Of a DNA stretch of 64,000 nucleotides, positions 15,848-25,739 are shown one piece after another. The notes below the pieces were generated by a model. That model ran no database searches. It was not told where the DNA came from and saw only the letters and a program-made list of their open reading frames with translations. A program made the translations under genes and the position numbers. Origin of the DNA: Chloroflexota bacterium (lineage in GTDB: Bacteria > Chloroflexota > Anaerolineae > Anaerolineales > Villigracilaceae); assembly GCA_016234485.1 (NCBI GenBank), contig JACRBL010000062.1, forward strand, positions 1-64,000, given 5' to 3'. The stretch's first letter is position 1. Each line of letters starts with the position of its first letter.

Positions 15848-17566
15848 ATGTCCGAAATCAATCTCGCCCCTCTCACGCCCGCAATTGAAAAATTTATTCC
15901 GCTTGGTCGGTCTGGCCTTTTACCCGCCTTGCACGCCGCCCAAAAAATTTACGGCTGGCTTCCGCAGGAGGTCGCGGCGGAAGTGGCGAAGTCGTTGCGC
16001 GTGCCTCTGGCTGATGTGCATGGCGTGATCGAATTTTATTCCCTTTTTTACAACGAACCTGTCGGGCGGAAGATCATCCGCGTCTGCACGGATCAGGCCT
16101 GCGCGCTGAAAAATGCGGATGGACTCCTCCGTCACCTTTGCGACCATCACGGACTGGAGCCGAATCAAACTACCCCAGAGCGGACTCTGACCATCGAGCC
16201 GAGTCCCTGCCTCGGCCTCTGCGAACAGGCCCCCGCCGCGCTCGTGGATGACAAAGCCGAAACCAACATTTCACTGGTAACGGACTCGAAAGTCTCCCGA
16301 CTTTCGAGCAAACGTCAGGAGACGTTTGAGTCCGCGGCTTATGAGTTGGGGCGGCCGCGCTCCATCGTGGGTGGCTCGCTCCGCCTGTTGACCGCCAACT
16401 GCGGAAACGGCACGACTTCCCTCGCGAACTATGGCGAATATGCCGCGTTGAATAAAGCGCTGACCATGTCCTCCGAAGAAGTGGTTAACGAGATCAAAGC
16501 CAGCGGACTCGTCGGACGCGGCGGCGCGGCTTTTCCCACTGGCGTCAAATGGGAAGGCGCGGCCAATGCGGATGGCGATCAGAAATATGTCGTCTGCAAC
16601 GCGGACGAGTCCGAGCCTGGCACGTTCAAGGATCGCGTTCTGTTGCTCGACGATCCGCATCGCACCATCGAAGGGATGTGCATCGCCTCCCACGCCATCG
16701 GCGCGACCAAGGGATACATTTACGTACGCGGCGAGTATCCGTACATTTTGCCCGTCCTTGAAACCGCGTTGACCGAAGCGCGCGCCGCGGGTTATCTGGA
16801 CGAAAACTTTGACATCGAGATTCGCGTCGGCGCGGGCGCGTACATCTGCGGCGAAGAGACCGCGCTGTTCGAGTCCATCGAAGGCAAGCGTGGATTCCCG
16901 CGCGTCAAACCGCCCTTTCCAACCACAAACGGACTCTTCGACAAGCCGACGGTCATCAATAACGTGGAGACGCTGTTCAACGTGCCGTTCATCATCGCAA
17001 AAGGCGCGGCGGATTATCGCAAGGTCGGCACGGAAAAATCCCCTGGCTCGAAGTTGTTCTGTGTTTCGGGCGATGTGGCGAAACCAGGCGTGTACGAAGT
17101 TCCGTTCGGTGTGACATTGCGCGAGTTGCTCGAAATGTCAGGCGGTGTGACAGGCAATCTGCAATCCGTTTTGTTCGGTGGCGCGGCGGGTGCATTCGCG
17201 ACATCCGATCATCTGGATGTGAAACTGACATTTGAAGATTTACGCGCGGCAGGGCTTCCGCTCGGCTCAGGCGTGGTGATGGTCTTCAACGAGACGCGCG
17301 ACATGCGCGATGTCTTGAAGCGACTCGGTCACTTCTTCGCGCACGAGAGTTGCGGCAAGTGCTATCCCTGCCAGATGGGGACGCAACGTCAGATGGAAAT
17401 CTTGGAGCGTGTAGCCAATAAGGTGACTCTGCCCGATGACGCGATCCGCCTGCAAGATGTTGGTTGGACGATGACGGACGCGAGTCTCTGCGGCTTGGGT
17501 CAGACGGCCGCGAGCGCGGTGTTGTCCGCGATGAAGTTGTGGCCGAGTCTTTTCGTTGAACGTTAA
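15848..17566 (+). CDS. NuoE-NuoF fusion, diaphorase subunit of NAD-linked formate dehydrogenase
   Basis: 572 residues from ATG 15848 (GGAG 5 bases upstream). Residues 1-140: NuoE/thioredoxin-like [2Fe-2S] domain with CTDQAC and CLGLC cysteines. Residues about 165-572: NuoF-like flavoprotein with [13 protein letters not shown] (NADH loop), [13 protein letters not shown] (FMN), [19 protein letters not shown] and the [4Fe-4S] motif [13 protein letters not shown]. It passes electrons between NAD(H) and the Fe-S chain. The linker at about 145-162 ([17 protein letters not shown]) is encoded by a double-hairpin repeat at 16282-16333. Similar fusions are FdsB-, HoxF- and HndC-like; the neighbouring molybdopterin subunit points to formate. 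Confidence 0.88.
   Translation: MSEINLAPLTPAIEKFIPLGRSGLLPALHAAQKIYGWLPQEVAAEVAKSLRVPLADVHGVIEFYSLFYNEPVGRKIIRVCTDQACALKNADGLLRHLCDHHGLEPNQTTPERTLTIEPSPCLGLCEQAPAALVDDKAETNISLVTDSKVSRLSSKRQETFESAAYELGRPRSIVGGSLRLLTANCGNGTTSLANYGEYAALNKALTMSSEEVVNEIKASGLVGRGGAAFPTGVKWEGAANADGDQKYVVCNADESEPGTFKDRVLLLDDPHRTIEGMCIASHAIGATKGYIYVRGEYPYILPVLETALTEARAAGYLDENFDIEIRVGAGAYICGEETALFESIEGKRGFPRVKPPFPTTNGLFDKPTVINNVETLFNVPFIIAKGAADYRKVGTEKSPGSKLFCVSGDVAKPGVYEVPFGVTLRELLEMSGGVTGNLQSVLFGGAAGAFATSDHLDVKLTFEDLRAAGLPLGSGVVMVFNETRDMRDVLKRLGHFFAHESCGKCYPCQMGTQRQMEILERVANKVTLPDDAIRLQDVGWTMTDASLCGLGQTAASAVLSAMKLWPSLFVER
16282..16333. repeat. Double-hairpin repeat inside the NuoE-NuoF gene
   Basis: GGACTC opens and GAGTCC closes the unit. 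Inside are CGAAAGTC/GACTTTCG and AAACGTC/GACGTTT stems. It encodes 17 residues of linker without breaking the frame. A single-hairpin relative lies at 51469-51496. Confidence 0.8.
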
Positions 17567-17599
17567 ACGTTTAACATTCAACGTTTTCAAGGTGAACTC

Positions 17600-18286
17600 A
17601 TGGCAATTACATTTCTAATGGATGGCAAGGAAATAACAGCGGAAGACGGGCAAACGCTTTTGGATGCCGCGCGGGAGAATGGCATCCACATCCCGACGAT
17701 CTGCTTCCACGAGGCGACGACGGCTAATGCGTTGTGTCGAATCTGCGTCGTGGAGGTGGAGGGGATGAGACTGCTCCAGCCCGCGTGCATCGTCAAGGCG
17801 GCGGCCAACCAAAAGGTCCAGACGCGAAGCGAGCGCGTGGTGCGGGCGCGGAAAACCATCCTGGAGATGTTGGCGTCCACGATGGATCTGTCCGACGCGC
17901 CCGAAATCCTGACGATGATGGATGAGTACAGCGCGGACGCGTCCCGCTTCCCCGACACGCAGCGACGCGAGTCGGAAGTCAAGGATGACAACCCAATGTA
18001 CGTCCGCGATTATTCCAAGTGTCTGTTGTGCTGGCGCTGTGTGCAGGTCTGCGCGGAGGACGCGCAGTATACGTTCGCGATCAACTTTGACGGCCGCGGC
18101 TACGAAACACAGATCGGCACGTTCTTCGAGCGGACGATCCCCGAAACAACCTGCGTGTTGTGCGGCCAATGCGTGGGCGTCTGCCCGACGGGCGCGCTCA
18201 AACCGAAGCGCGAATTTTTGCTGGAGCAGGGCATGACGCCTGACCAGATTTCTGTGTTGAACACGGGACGAAAGAAGAGAAAATAG
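17600..18286 (+). CDS. NuoG/HoxU-like iron-sulfur subunit of formate dehydrogenase
   Basis: 228 residues. N-terminal [2Fe-2S] ferredoxin domain (about 1-80) with cysteines in [22 protein letters not shown]-terminal two-cluster ferredoxin with [14 protein letters not shown] and [18 protein letters not shown] (about 140-200). A His-Cys-ligated cluster between these domains, usual in NuoG, is not evident. In single-chain FdsA proteins this module is fused to the catalytic subunit; here it is separate. It lies 33 bases after the NuoE-NuoF gene and wires FMN to the molybdenum subunit. Confidence 0.88.
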   Translation: MAITFLMDGKEITAEDGQTLLDAARENGIHIPTICFHEATTANALCRICVVEVEGMRLLQPACIVKAAANQKVQTRSERVVRARKTILEMLASTMDLSDAPEILTMMDEYSADASRFPDTQRRESEVKDDNPMYVRDYSKCLLCWRCVQVCAEDAQYTFAINFDGRGYETQIGTFFERTIPETTCVLCGQCVGVCPTGALKPKREFLLEQGMTPDQISVLNTGRKKRK

Positions 18287-19119
18287 TGGCTTCGATTTCA
18301 GTGGTGTTTGGATTGATCTCCGCGATCACGTGGGGCGCGGGGGATTTCAACGGCGGATTGGCGGTGAAGCGCTCGAACCCGTATGGCGTGGTGATGATCG
18401 CGCACACGGTCAGTTTGATCTTGCTGGTCGTGTTGGCCGTGGCGTTGAACGACCCTCTTCCGCAAGGCGTGGATTGGTTGTGGGGCGGCGCGGCAGGGGT
18501 TTGCGGGGCGGTCGGATTGGTTCTGCTGTACAAGGCGCTGGCTTCGGGACAGATGAGCGTGGCGGCTCCCGTTTCCGCGTTGGTGGCCGCGGCTCTGCCC
18601 GTGTTGGTCGGATTCTTGACCGATGGGCTGGTCGGCTGGCTGACGTTGGTTGGCTTCGCGCTGGCGTTGGCGGCGGTCTGGTTGATCTCAGGCGGCGCGG
18701 GGCTTGGGTTTGACTGGAAACGATTCGTGATGCCCGTCGTGGCGGGGATCAGTTTCGGCGGCTTCTTTATCTTCATTCATTATGCCAGTAGCGTTTCCAC
18801 GTTATGGCCGCTGGTTGCGGTCAGGGTCGTTTCGGTTACGGGTTTGTTTTTGTTTTCGCTCGTTACCCGTCAAAAATGGATTCCCGTCCGCGAGAGCGTG
18901 ATTCCGATTTTGCTGAGCAGTGTGCTCGATACGGCTGGCAATGCCTTTTATGTCCTCTCCGCCCAAACAGGCCGCATGGACGTGGCCGCGGTGCTCGGTT
19001 CGCTCTACCCTGGCTCGACCGTCGCGCTGGCATGGATGATCCTTAAAGAGAAAATTTCCACCCCACAGTGGCTCGGGATTGCCATCGCTTTGGTCGCGAT
19101 TGTGATGATTTCAGTTTGA
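18286..19119 (+). CDS. EamA/DMT-family transporter
   Basis: 277 residues with ten hydrophobic segments in two five-helix halves, the usual DMT layout. The N-terminus reads [26 protein letters not shown], and the second half [21 protein letters not shown] fits the EamA repeat end. The GTG start overlaps the preceding stop as TAGTG, so it is co-translated with the ferredoxin-like subunit. It could export or import a small metabolite; a link with formate is only positional. Confidence 0.85.
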   Translation: MASISVVFGLISAITWGAGDFNGGLAVKRSNPYGVVMIAHTVSLILLVVLAVALNDPLPQGVDWLWGGAAGVCGAVGLVLLYKALASGQMSVAAPVSALVAAALPVLVGFLTDGLVGWLTLVGFALALAAVWLISGGAGLGFDWKRFVMPVVAGISFGGFFIFIHYASSVSTLWPLVAVRVVSVTGLFLFSLVTRQKWIPVRESVIPILLSSVLDTAGNAFYVLSAQTGRMDVAAVLGSLYPGSTVALAWMILKEKISTPQWLGIAIALVAIVMISV

Positions 19120-19129
19120 AAAAGGATGA

Positions 19130-19546
19130 TTGAAGATTATGAATCTCGACATGCAAAAATTCCTTTCCCTCCTTTTCACGATCAGCGCTGTTCTTAGTTT
19201 TTTTATGCTTTTCGCAAAACTCCTGAGACATCTCTTAATTGATAAAACGATTGGAGGTTTATTTCTGTTATCTAATGAACAGAGACAAAAGACGATCGGT
19301 TTCTATCGCAAACTACCGACTTACAATCGAGCAGGTCTTTGGATACTACTGTTCAGTTTTATCGTGTTCTTTGCTGTTCTTGCTTTATCTTTTATAAATC
19401 CTGATTTTGCTGTTGCTATTTATCCAACTATGAAGTTGGTTGGAATTATCGACGTTCTCGTGCTCATTCACATCATAGATGAATTTTATTACACAAAACG
19501 AATATTAAAGGCTATTGATAAATCATTCGGAAGAGAAACCTTATGA
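19130..19546 (+). CDS. Small membrane protein, paralogue 1 of 3, unknown family
   Basis: 138 residues, starting from TTG 19130 or more likely ATG 19139. One N-terminal membrane helix, a cytosolic loop LSNEQRQKTIGFYRKLPTYNRAGLW, two more helices, and a conserved tail LIHIIDEFYYTKRILKAID. The same order (helix, charged loop, aromatic-LW, two helices, E/D-D/E-F/Y-F/Y-Y tail) recurs in the next two genes. No family recognised. AT-rich compared with the flanking enzyme genes. Confidence 0.6.
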   Translation: MKIMNLDMQKFLSLLFTISAVLSFFMLFAKLLRHLLIDKTIGGLFLLSNEQRQKTIGFYRKLPTYNRAGLWILLFSFIVFFAVLALSFINPDFAVAIYPTMKLVGIIDVLVLIHIIDEFYYTKRILKAIDKSFGRETL

Positions 19547-19624
19547 TCAATCCCAACTGTTTAGACGCTACTGCCTTGAACCTTTGGCGCGATATGATGA
19601 CCTCAGTTTAATTGCGGAGGAAAG

Positions 19625-19978
19625 ATGGATAACTTCTTTTCGGTTTTGTTTAAAATCATTCTTGTTCTGTTTGGCTTCGTTGTGATCTATAAAGTGGTTT
19701 TGTATATTGTGATAGGTAAACTGATGAAGCAAATTCTCGTCGCGAGTAAGGAGGAGAAAGCGAAGATCGTTAATTCATTTTCACGAGTTCTTGCGGTTTA
19801 CAAAATCCTTTTCTGGATGTCGCCGCTTACCTTGATTTTCTTTCCTGCAAGTGTTTATCTTTATCTCAATAGCTCATTTTTTTATGCGTTAGGAATAATC
19901 GTAATTCTTTACGTTATGGTTCTGGAAGATTTCTTTTATAGAAGGTCAATTGTGAGAAGAATTGGCATTAATATATGA
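19625..19978 (+). CDS. Small membrane protein, paralogue 2 of 3, unknown family
   Basis: 117 residues, with GGAGG 4 bases before the ATG. N-terminal helix, loop SKEEKAKIVNSFSRVLAVYKILFW, two helices and the tail VLEDFFYRRSIVRRI. It aligns by eye with its neighbours, especially at the Y-K-x-L-(F/L)-W and D-(F/Y)-F-Y-R-(R/K)-S positions. Function unknown. Confidence 0.65.
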   Translation: MDNFFSVLFKIILVLFGFVVIYKVVLYIVIGKLMKQILVASKEEKAKIVNSFSRVLAVYKILFWMSPLTLIFFPASVYLYLNSSFFYALGIIVILYVMVLEDFFYRRSIVRRIGINI

Positions 19979-20029
19979 GACTCGATTGACATTACTGTTT
20001 CTCAAACGGCGATTAGAAGGAGAATCCAA

Positions 20030-20398
20030 ATGGATTATTTCATTGCGATAATCTGTCCAAGCGTATTTGCTATTCCCCTTGTTGTTGCTCTGATTTTCAG
20101 CGTTATTAATCATTTGAACAAGAAAAAACTAGCTGAGCGCGTTCTTCAATCAGAAGAAAAGCGGCAAGGTTATATTCGAATAAATTCCATGCTCATTTCA
20201 GTTTATAAAAAGATACTTTGGCAGATGGTAATACTGGTACCGATAACGGCTTTTGCTCTTTACTTGTTTGTCCCGAATCAATTTGACATTCTTTTGCCTT
20301 TATTTGTTGAGTCTGCTCTTTTTTACATCATTATGTTGGATGATTATTTTTACAGGAAATCCTTCTTGAAAGCCATCGAAAGAAAAACGGAAAGCTAA
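20030..20398 (+). CDS. Small membrane protein, paralogue 3 of 3, unknown family
   Basis: 122 residues, with AAGGAG about 6 bases before the ATG. N-terminal helix, loop SEEKRQGYIRINSMLISVYKKILW, two helices and the tail MLDDYFYRKSFLKAIERK. It ends 4 bases before the formate dehydrogenase catalytic gene, so it is probably in the same transcript. Function unknown. Confidence 0.65.
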   Translation: MDYFIAIICPSVFAIPLVVALIFSVINHLNKKKLAERVLQSEEKRQGYIRINSMLISVYKKILWQMVILVPITAFALYLFVPNQFDILLPLFVESALFYIIMLDDYFYRKSFLKAIERKTES

Positions 20399-20402
20399 TC
20401 CT

Positions 20403-22670
20403 ATGATCAAACCCGACCATATCACCACCACCACCTGCCCCTACTGCGGCGTGGGATGTACTTTACAGTTGCACGTCAAAGATGACTTTATCTACAAAGT
20501 CACCTCGCCGTTTGATTCCCCTGTCAATCACGGAAATCTATGCGTGAAGGGACGCTTCGGCTACGACTACGTCTATCACCCGAAGCGCGTCACGAAGCCG
20601 ATGGTGAGGAGATATTTGCTTGAGGGAAAAGCGATTAACGATATTAGAGATTCGTTATTCGATTCTCATAGCCCTGAGACTCTTCGAGTATCGAATAACG
20701 AAGTATCGAATATCGAATTATCAAACCCCGAATTGTCGAATAACGAATTATCGCCTTCCCCCTGGGATTGGATCGAAACCGACTGGAATACCGCGCTCAA
20801 CATCGCCGCTGATAATCTCGTCCGCATCTACCAGCGCGATGGTTCCGACGCGATGGCTGTCTATTGCTGCGCCAAAGCTACCAACGAAGACAACTACCTC
20901 CTGCAAAAAATGTACCGCGCCCTGTTCCGCACGAATAACATTGACCACTGCACGCGTCTCTGCCACGCGGGGTCGGTGGTGGCGTTACAACAGGCCATCG
21001 GTTCGTCTGCGATGAGCAACACCGCGAGCCAGGTGATTCAAAATGACGTGTTCATTGTTACTGGCTCGAACACGACCGAGAATCATCCCATCATCGCCTT
21101 GCAGATGAAAGACGCGGTAATGAACCACGGCGCGAAGATGATTGTCGTTGACCCGCGCCGCATCGAACTCGTGGATTTTGCTGAGATGTGGCTTCCGCTT
21201 AAGCCTGGCACGAACGTCCCCGTTTTCTCGGCGATGGCGCATGTGATCGTTAAGGAAAACTTGGTAAATTGGGAATTTGTAAATTCTCGCACCGAGGGCT
21301 TCACTGACTTTCTGGAATCGTTGGAGAAATTCACGCCCGAATATGCTGAAGAAATTTCAGGCGTCCCCGCCGAAGACATTCGCAAGGCGGCGCGCCTCTA
21401 TGCCACGGCCAAAAATGCGGCCATCTATTGGGGCATGGGCATTTCGCAACTTTCGCACGGCACAGCTTCGGCGCTCGCGCTCATCCATCTCGCGTTCCTC
21501 ACGGGTCACATCGGACGCGACGGCACGGGGCTGAATCCACTGCGCGGTCAAAACAACGTGCAGGGCGCCAGTGACATGGGCGCGATGCCTTTCCATTACC
21601 CTGGCTACATGCGCGTTGACGATCCTGCCAACCGCGCCAAATGGGAAAAGACATGGAACGTTGAAGAAGGCGGCCTCAGTCTTAAACTCGGACTCACCAC
21701 CACCGAGATCTTGAGTCATGCGCACGCGGGCGGCATCCGCGCGCTGTACATCATGGGCGAGAACCCGATGATGTCCGAGCCGAATCTCAACGAGACGCGC
21801 AAGCACATGGAGCAACTCGAATTCCTCGTGGCGCAGGATATTTTCATCAATGAGTCTGGCGCGTTTGCGGATGTCTTCCTGCCCGCCACTCCCTTCGCCG
21901 AAAAAGATGGGACATTCAGCAACACCGACCGACGCGTCCAACGCGTCCGCGCCGCGCACCCCCCGCGCGGACAGTCGCGTCCCGACTGGCAGATCCTCTG
22001 CGACCTGGCGCGTCGCATCGAATCCCGACTTGGGCGGGCCACTGCGAAATGGGATTACGCGTCCCCTGAAGAAATCCTGCGCGAGATGGCCTCGGTCAAC
22101 GAAGATTACGCGGGCATCACCTACGAACGTATTGACAAGGTCGGGCTGATCTACCCCGTTCCCGACCTGACTCACCCTGGCACGCCGACTCTCTTCACCG
22201 AATCCTTCCCGCGAGGTCGCGGCAAGTTCCACCAACTCGATTATGTCCCCGTGATGGAGGAAGCCGATGACGAGTTTCCGTTCATCCTCACCACGGGACG
22301 TCTGCTTGAGCATTGGCACGGTGGCACGATGACGCGTAACTCATCCCTCAACGAAGTCTATCCCGAAGCGCGCGTCGAGATGCATCCCGCGGATGCGGAG
22401 ATTCATGGCATCCGAAACGGCGACCCCGTCATGGTCCAGAGCAGACGCGGCATGGTAGTCTTGCGCGCCACGGTCACAGAGAAGACGTCCGTGGGAGTCG
22501 TCTTTATCCCGTTCCATTTCGCGGAAGCCGCGGCCAACCTGCTGACCAACGACGCGCTCGACCCGCAGGCAAAAATCCCCGAGTTCAAGGCTTGCGCGGT
22601 GCAAGTCTTCCTCGCGCGAGAGAGCGAGTTGCCGAATCCAGATATTGTGATGTCGAGAGGAAGATATTGA
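20403..22670 (+). CDS. Molybdopterin-dependent formate dehydrogenase catalytic subunit (Cys type)
   Basis: 755 residues. Oxidises formate to CO2 (or the reverse) at a bis-MGD Mo/W centre. N-terminal [4Fe-4S] motif CPYCGVGCTL and NLCVKGRFGYDYV; active-site loop HCTRLCHAGSV, where the residue before HAGS is Cys rather than selenocysteine, with the following His; MGD-binding GSNTTENHPI and the C-terminal domain TTGRLLEHWHGGTMTRNS. Electrons go to the ferredoxin-like subunit and the NuoE-NuoF fusion. Residues about 79-116 (rich in SNNE, SNIE, ELSNNELS) are an extra loop encoded by tandem ATCGAATAACGAA repeats and are absent from family logic. The usual start is ATG 20403; no strong ribosome site is seen. 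Confidence 0.9.
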   Translation: MIKPDHITTTTCPYCGVGCTLQLHVKDDFIYKVTSPFDSPVNHGNLCVKGRFGYDYVYHPKRVTKPMVRRYLLEGKAINDIRDSLFDSHSPETLRVSNNEVSNIELSNPELSNNELSPSPWDWIETDWNTALNIAADNLVRIYQRDGSDAMAVYCCAKATNEDNYLLQKMYRALFRTNNIDHCTRLCHAGSVVALQQAIGSSAMSNTASQVIQNDVFIVTGSNTTENHPIIALQMKDAVMNHGAKMIVVDPRRIELVDFAEMWLPLKPGTNVPVFSAMAHVIVKENLVNWEFVNSRTEGFTDFLESLEKFTPEYAEEISGVPAEDIRKAARLYATAKNAAIYWGMGISQLSHGTASALALIHLAFLTGHIGRDGTGLNPLRGQNNVQGASDMGAMPFHYPGYMRVDDPANRAKWEKTWNVEEGGLSLKLGLTTTEILSHAHAGGIRALYIMGENPMMSEPNLNETRKHMEQLEFLVAQDIFINESGAFADVFLPATPFAEKDGTFSNTDRRVQRVRAAHPPRGQSRPDWQILCDLARRIESRLGRATAKWDYASPEEILREMASVNEDYAGITYERIDKVGLIYPVPDLTHPGTPTLFTESFPRGRGKFHQLDYVPVMEEADDEFPFILTTGRLLEHWHGGTMTRNSSLNEVYPEARVEMHPADAEIHGIRNGDPVMVQSRRGMVVLRATVTEKTSVGVVFIPFHFAEAAANLLTNDALDPQAKIPEFKACAVQVFLARESELPNPDIVMSRGRY
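20636..20751. repeat. ATCGAATA-type tandem repeats inside the formate dehydrogenase gene
   Basis: Variants of TCGAATAACGAATTATC occur four to five times, with inverted ones (GATTCGTTATTCGATTC) at the left end. About 116 bases, in frame, giving a low-complexity S-N-E-L-rich loop. Confidence 0.75.
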
Positions 22671-24308
22671 TCACACCCTGCCGTGCATTTTCACGCGGTT
22701 GCGGCCCTCGTCCTTTGCCCGAAACAGCGCGCTGTCTGCGGCCAATAACACCGATTCGAAATCCCTGCCGTCGGAAGGGATGGAGGCAATGCCCGCTGAA
22801 AACGAAACGGTGAAATAAATTTCATTGTATTTGATTTTTTTTAGAACCAAGAGTCTTCGCCACTCTTCCACACGTTGGACGGCCACTTCACCGCTGGTGT
22901 TATGCAAAACAATCAGGAATTCGTCTCCGCCGTATCGGCAGAGTATATCGCCCGCGCGGCTCAGGGATTTTAGATGCTCTCCTAGCGTGCGGAGCGCCGC
23001 GTCTCCGCCCGTGATATGGCCGTACTTGCCATTGATTTCTTTCAGGTGATCGAGATCGAGAATGATAATACTGAGCGGGTATCCAGTGCGTGAAGCGCGG
23101 GCGCATTCCTGCGCAACCGCATCCTCCATGTAAAGTCGGTTGTACAATCCTGTCAAGGGGTCGCGAATGGCCTGTTCGCGCAGGGCGGTTTGCAATTCAT
23201 TGATCTCTGCCAATTGCTTTCGCAATTGCATCTCCGCCAGTTTGCGTTCGGTGATATCTTCGATGAATCCCTGGATATATTTATCCTCGCCGCTTGCATT
23301 CTTGATCAATACCGACGAGTCACGAATCCACAGTGTCCGCCCGTCTTTGGTGAACGCCCGATATTCCTCGATGGCGAATCCATTATCCAGCGTTTTTCTA
23401 ATGGTTGCCACAGCCCGGTCGTAATCTTCGGGATGGATTTGCTGGTGCCACAGCGTGGGATTTTCAATATAAGCCGACGGTGGGCATCCAAGCAGTTTTT
23501 CCACCTGTGGGCTGATGTAGAAACTGCTGGCAGATTCGTCAGGCCAATCCAAATATACGACCGCTGGCATCTGCTCGACCAGAACGCGATAATTTTCCTC
23601 GGCCAGACGCAACGCGTCTTCGGTCTGTTTGCGTTCCTTAATGTCGTGCTCCAGGTTTGAAACCAGGCGGCGATTGACCGCCAGGACGAGGCTGAAGGTA
23701 AGGGCGATGAACAGGATCTGGCTCAGCAGGATCAGCAACACTTCAAAATTTCCCAGTTCAAAGAACTCTTCTCCCGGTGGGCGCGCCAGGTTTGCGGCGA
23801 TGCGGGCGACGTTGGCCAGGCCATACAAGGTGAAGATGATCCCGGCGATACGGAGAACGAGCCGCATATCCTCTTTTGCTTCGCGAAACGCCAGCCATGC
23901 GCATTGGGCAAACACAAGAAACAGCGCCATGGAAAAGTTGATATTGCGCGCTTGCAGGCTGGGGTGGATATATGTGTAATGGGAATGGATCAGGATGAAC
24001 GCCGCGAAGAGCAGGGCGTTCATCCTGGCCTGCTTCAAGGGTTTGCCTGTAAACTGTTCCAAACCGACCAGGAAGAGGATTTGTCCCCCAACAATGAAGG
24101 CGTTGCCCAGGATGATTGAGAAAAAAGAGGGTAGGACGCCGCGCAGGGTGATGCATAACAGCCCCAGGCATTGCAGGATGAAATCCACCACCCAAAGGCC
24201 AGCGCCGCGAATGCGCGTGCGACTCTGACTCCATAGGAACGCGAGGACGATCACGCAAAGCGTGTTGGTGACCGCATAACTTAAAATGACGGTTCTCATA
24301 TCAAGCAT
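22671..24308 (-). CDS. 7TM-PAS-GGDEF diguanylate cyclase
   Basis: 545 residues. About seven membrane helices (1-215), PAS with PAC (about 230-370, ending FIEDITERKLAEMQL) and GGDEF (about 385-545). The active site reads RYGGDEF, with an inhibitory RxxD site (RAGD) exactly five residues before it. It should make c-di-GMP from two GTP and be product-inhibited. It converges on the formate dehydrogenase gene with no gap between stops. The signal sensed is not known. Confidence 0.9.
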   Translation of the reverse strand: MLDMRTVILSYAVTNTLCVIVLAFLWSQSRTRIRGAGLWVVDFILQCLGLLCITLRGVLPSFFSIILGNAFIVGGQILFLVGLEQFTGKPLKQARMNALLFAAFILIHSHYTYIHPSLQARNINFSMALFLVFAQCAWLAFREAKEDMRLVLRIAGIIFTLYGLANVARIAANLARPPGEEFFELGNFEVLLILLSQILFIALTFSLVLAVNRRLVSNLEHDIKERKQTEDALRLAEENYRVLVEQMPAVVYLDWPDESASSFYISPQVEKLLGCPPSAYIENPTLWHQQIHPEDYDRAVATIRKTLDNGFAIEEYRAFTKDGRTLWIRDSSVLIKNASGEDKYIQGFIEDITERKLAEMQLRKQLAEINELQTALREQAIRDPLTGLYNRLYMEDAVAQECARASRTGYPLSIIILDLDHLKEINGKYGHITGGDAALRTLGEHLKSLSRAGDILCRYGGDEFLIVLHNTSGEVAVQRVEEWRRLLVLKKIKYNEIYFTVSFSAGIASIPSDGRDFESVLLAADSALFRAKDEGRNRVKMHGRV

Positions 24309-24506
24309 GGGACGTCTCTGGACGCGGGGAGACGGAAATGGTTTTTGGCAATCTAGGAAGCATTATACGTGACGACTTGCCCGCTTGAAGCGCCATAATA
24401 TTTCAATTTTGTCAGGTGGTGAGGAGAGAATCTGCCAGGCGGTAACGCGATAGGCACGAACTCCGAGATTGGCGTTTCTCCGAGTTCGTGCTAACCATTC
24501 TTATTC
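24309..24506. other. Spacer with a GCACGAACTC inverted repeat
   Basis: GCACGAACTCCGAG (24454-24467) and CTCCGAGTTCGTGC (24478-24491) form a 14-bp stem with one mismatch and a 10-base loop. It may terminate the minus-strand amidohydrolase transcript. The rest shows no gene. Confidence 0.5.
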
Positions 24507-25736
24507 TCAATTTGCCAGGTCAACTATCGCATTCAGCAACACATCCGCCCCTCGCGCCAAATCTTCGGGCGGAGTGTATTCCTTCGGGCTATGACTGATT
24601 CCCTCGCGGCTCGGCACGAAGATCATCGCGGACGGGAACTTGTGCGCCATCAGTTGCGCGTCGTGTCCCGCGCCAGAGACCATGCGCTGGAATTGCAATC
24701 CCAATTTCTGCGCGGACTCTTCGACCGCTTGAATCGCCATCGGATGGAATTGCACAGGCAGGACATGTTCCAGCGCGCGGACTTCGACGCTCACGCCGTC
24801 TTCGGTTTCGATTTTTTTGACAAACTCCACCAACATCGCTTCGGCTTTTTGCAGGGCGTCGTTGTCTGAGTTGCGCAGGTCAACGGTGAAGATGGCCTTG
24901 CTCGGAATTACGTTGATGGCATTTGGCAGGAATTGGATCATGCCGCAGGTGGCGCGCTGATTGCCGCCGAGGGTGGTCGCGATCTCGCGCAGGTACGTGA
25001 CGATCTTCGCGGCCGCGAGACCCGCGTCGCGGCGCATGTCCATCGGAGTTGTCCCCGCGTGGTTGGCCGCGCCGTTGACAGTGATCTCCAGCCAGGTGAT
25101 GCCCACCACCGCGTCCACTGCGCCGATGGGGACGCGGTTCAGGTCGAGGAGCGGTCCCTGCTCGATGTGCAGTTCGAGATACGCGCACGGCTCGATCGCG
25201 CCAGGTTCCATCGTCCCGTCGTAGCCGACGCGTTGAATCTCGCCGCCGAAGCGCGTCCCGTCAAAGCCGCGCAAATCCCAGGCTTGTTCCACGCTCAACT
25301 CGCCGATGTAGACTGCGCTCCCGAGCATCCCAGGCGTGAAGCGGACTCCCTCCTCGTTGGTGAACGCGGCCACCACGAGCGGGCGTCTCGTTTGGATGTT
25401 TTGCTCGGTCAATGTGTGGACGCACTCCAGCGCAGCCAGGACGCCGTAACAGCCATCCAGCGTTCCCGCGGATTTGACCGTGTCGATGTGCGAGCCGAAC
25501 ATGACGGGCGCGTCATCTGTCTCGCCGATGCGCGTCCCGAAGATGTTGCCCACGCGGTCAATCTGAACCGCGAGGCCGAGTTCGCGCATCCAGCGGACGA
25601 GCAGGTCGCGGCCTTCTTTGTCCGCGTCGGTGAAGGTCAGCCGCGTCACGCCTCCCCCGTCCAGCGCGCCGACGCGGGCGAGTTCGTCGAGGCGTGCAAT
25701 GAGGCGGGGTTGATTAATTTTGAGGGGAGAGGTCAT
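24507..25736 (-). CDS. Zn-dependent M20-family amidohydrolase (N-carbamoyl-amino-acid/allantoate type)
   Basis: 409 residues, normal for the hydantoinase/carbamoylase group. FGSHIDTVKSAGTLDGCYG (about 80-98) carries His and Asp metal ligands, TNEEGVRF the Glu base and ligand, ELHIEQGPLLD a further His, and AGHDAQLMAH the last. GAANHAGTTPMDMRRDAG marks the dimer (lid) domain. It releases ammonia and CO2 from N-carbamoyl compounds or allantoate; which one is undetermined. It follows ppk2 by 3 bases in a three-gene minus-strand operon. Confidence 0.88.
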   Translation of the reverse strand: MTSPLKINQPRLIARLDELARVGALDGGGVTRLTFTDADKEGRDLLVRWMRELGLAVQIDRVGNIFGTRIGETDDAPVMFGSHIDTVKSAGTLDGCYGVLAALECVHTLTEQNIQTRRPLVVAAFTNEEGVRFTPGMLGSAVYIGELSVEQAWDLRGFDGTRFGGEIQRVGYDGTMEPGAIEPCAYLELHIEQGPLLDLNRVPIGAVDAVVGITWLEITVNGAANHAGTTPMDMRRDAGLAAAKIVTYLREIATTLGGNQRATCGMIQFLPNAINVIPSKAIFTVDLRNSDNDALQKAEAMLVEFVKKIETEDGVSVEVRALEHVLPVQFHPMAIQAVEESAQKLGLQFQRMVSGAGHDAQLMAHKFPSAMIFVPSREGISHSPKEYTPPEDLARGADVLLNAIVDLAN

Positions 25737-25739
25737 GGG

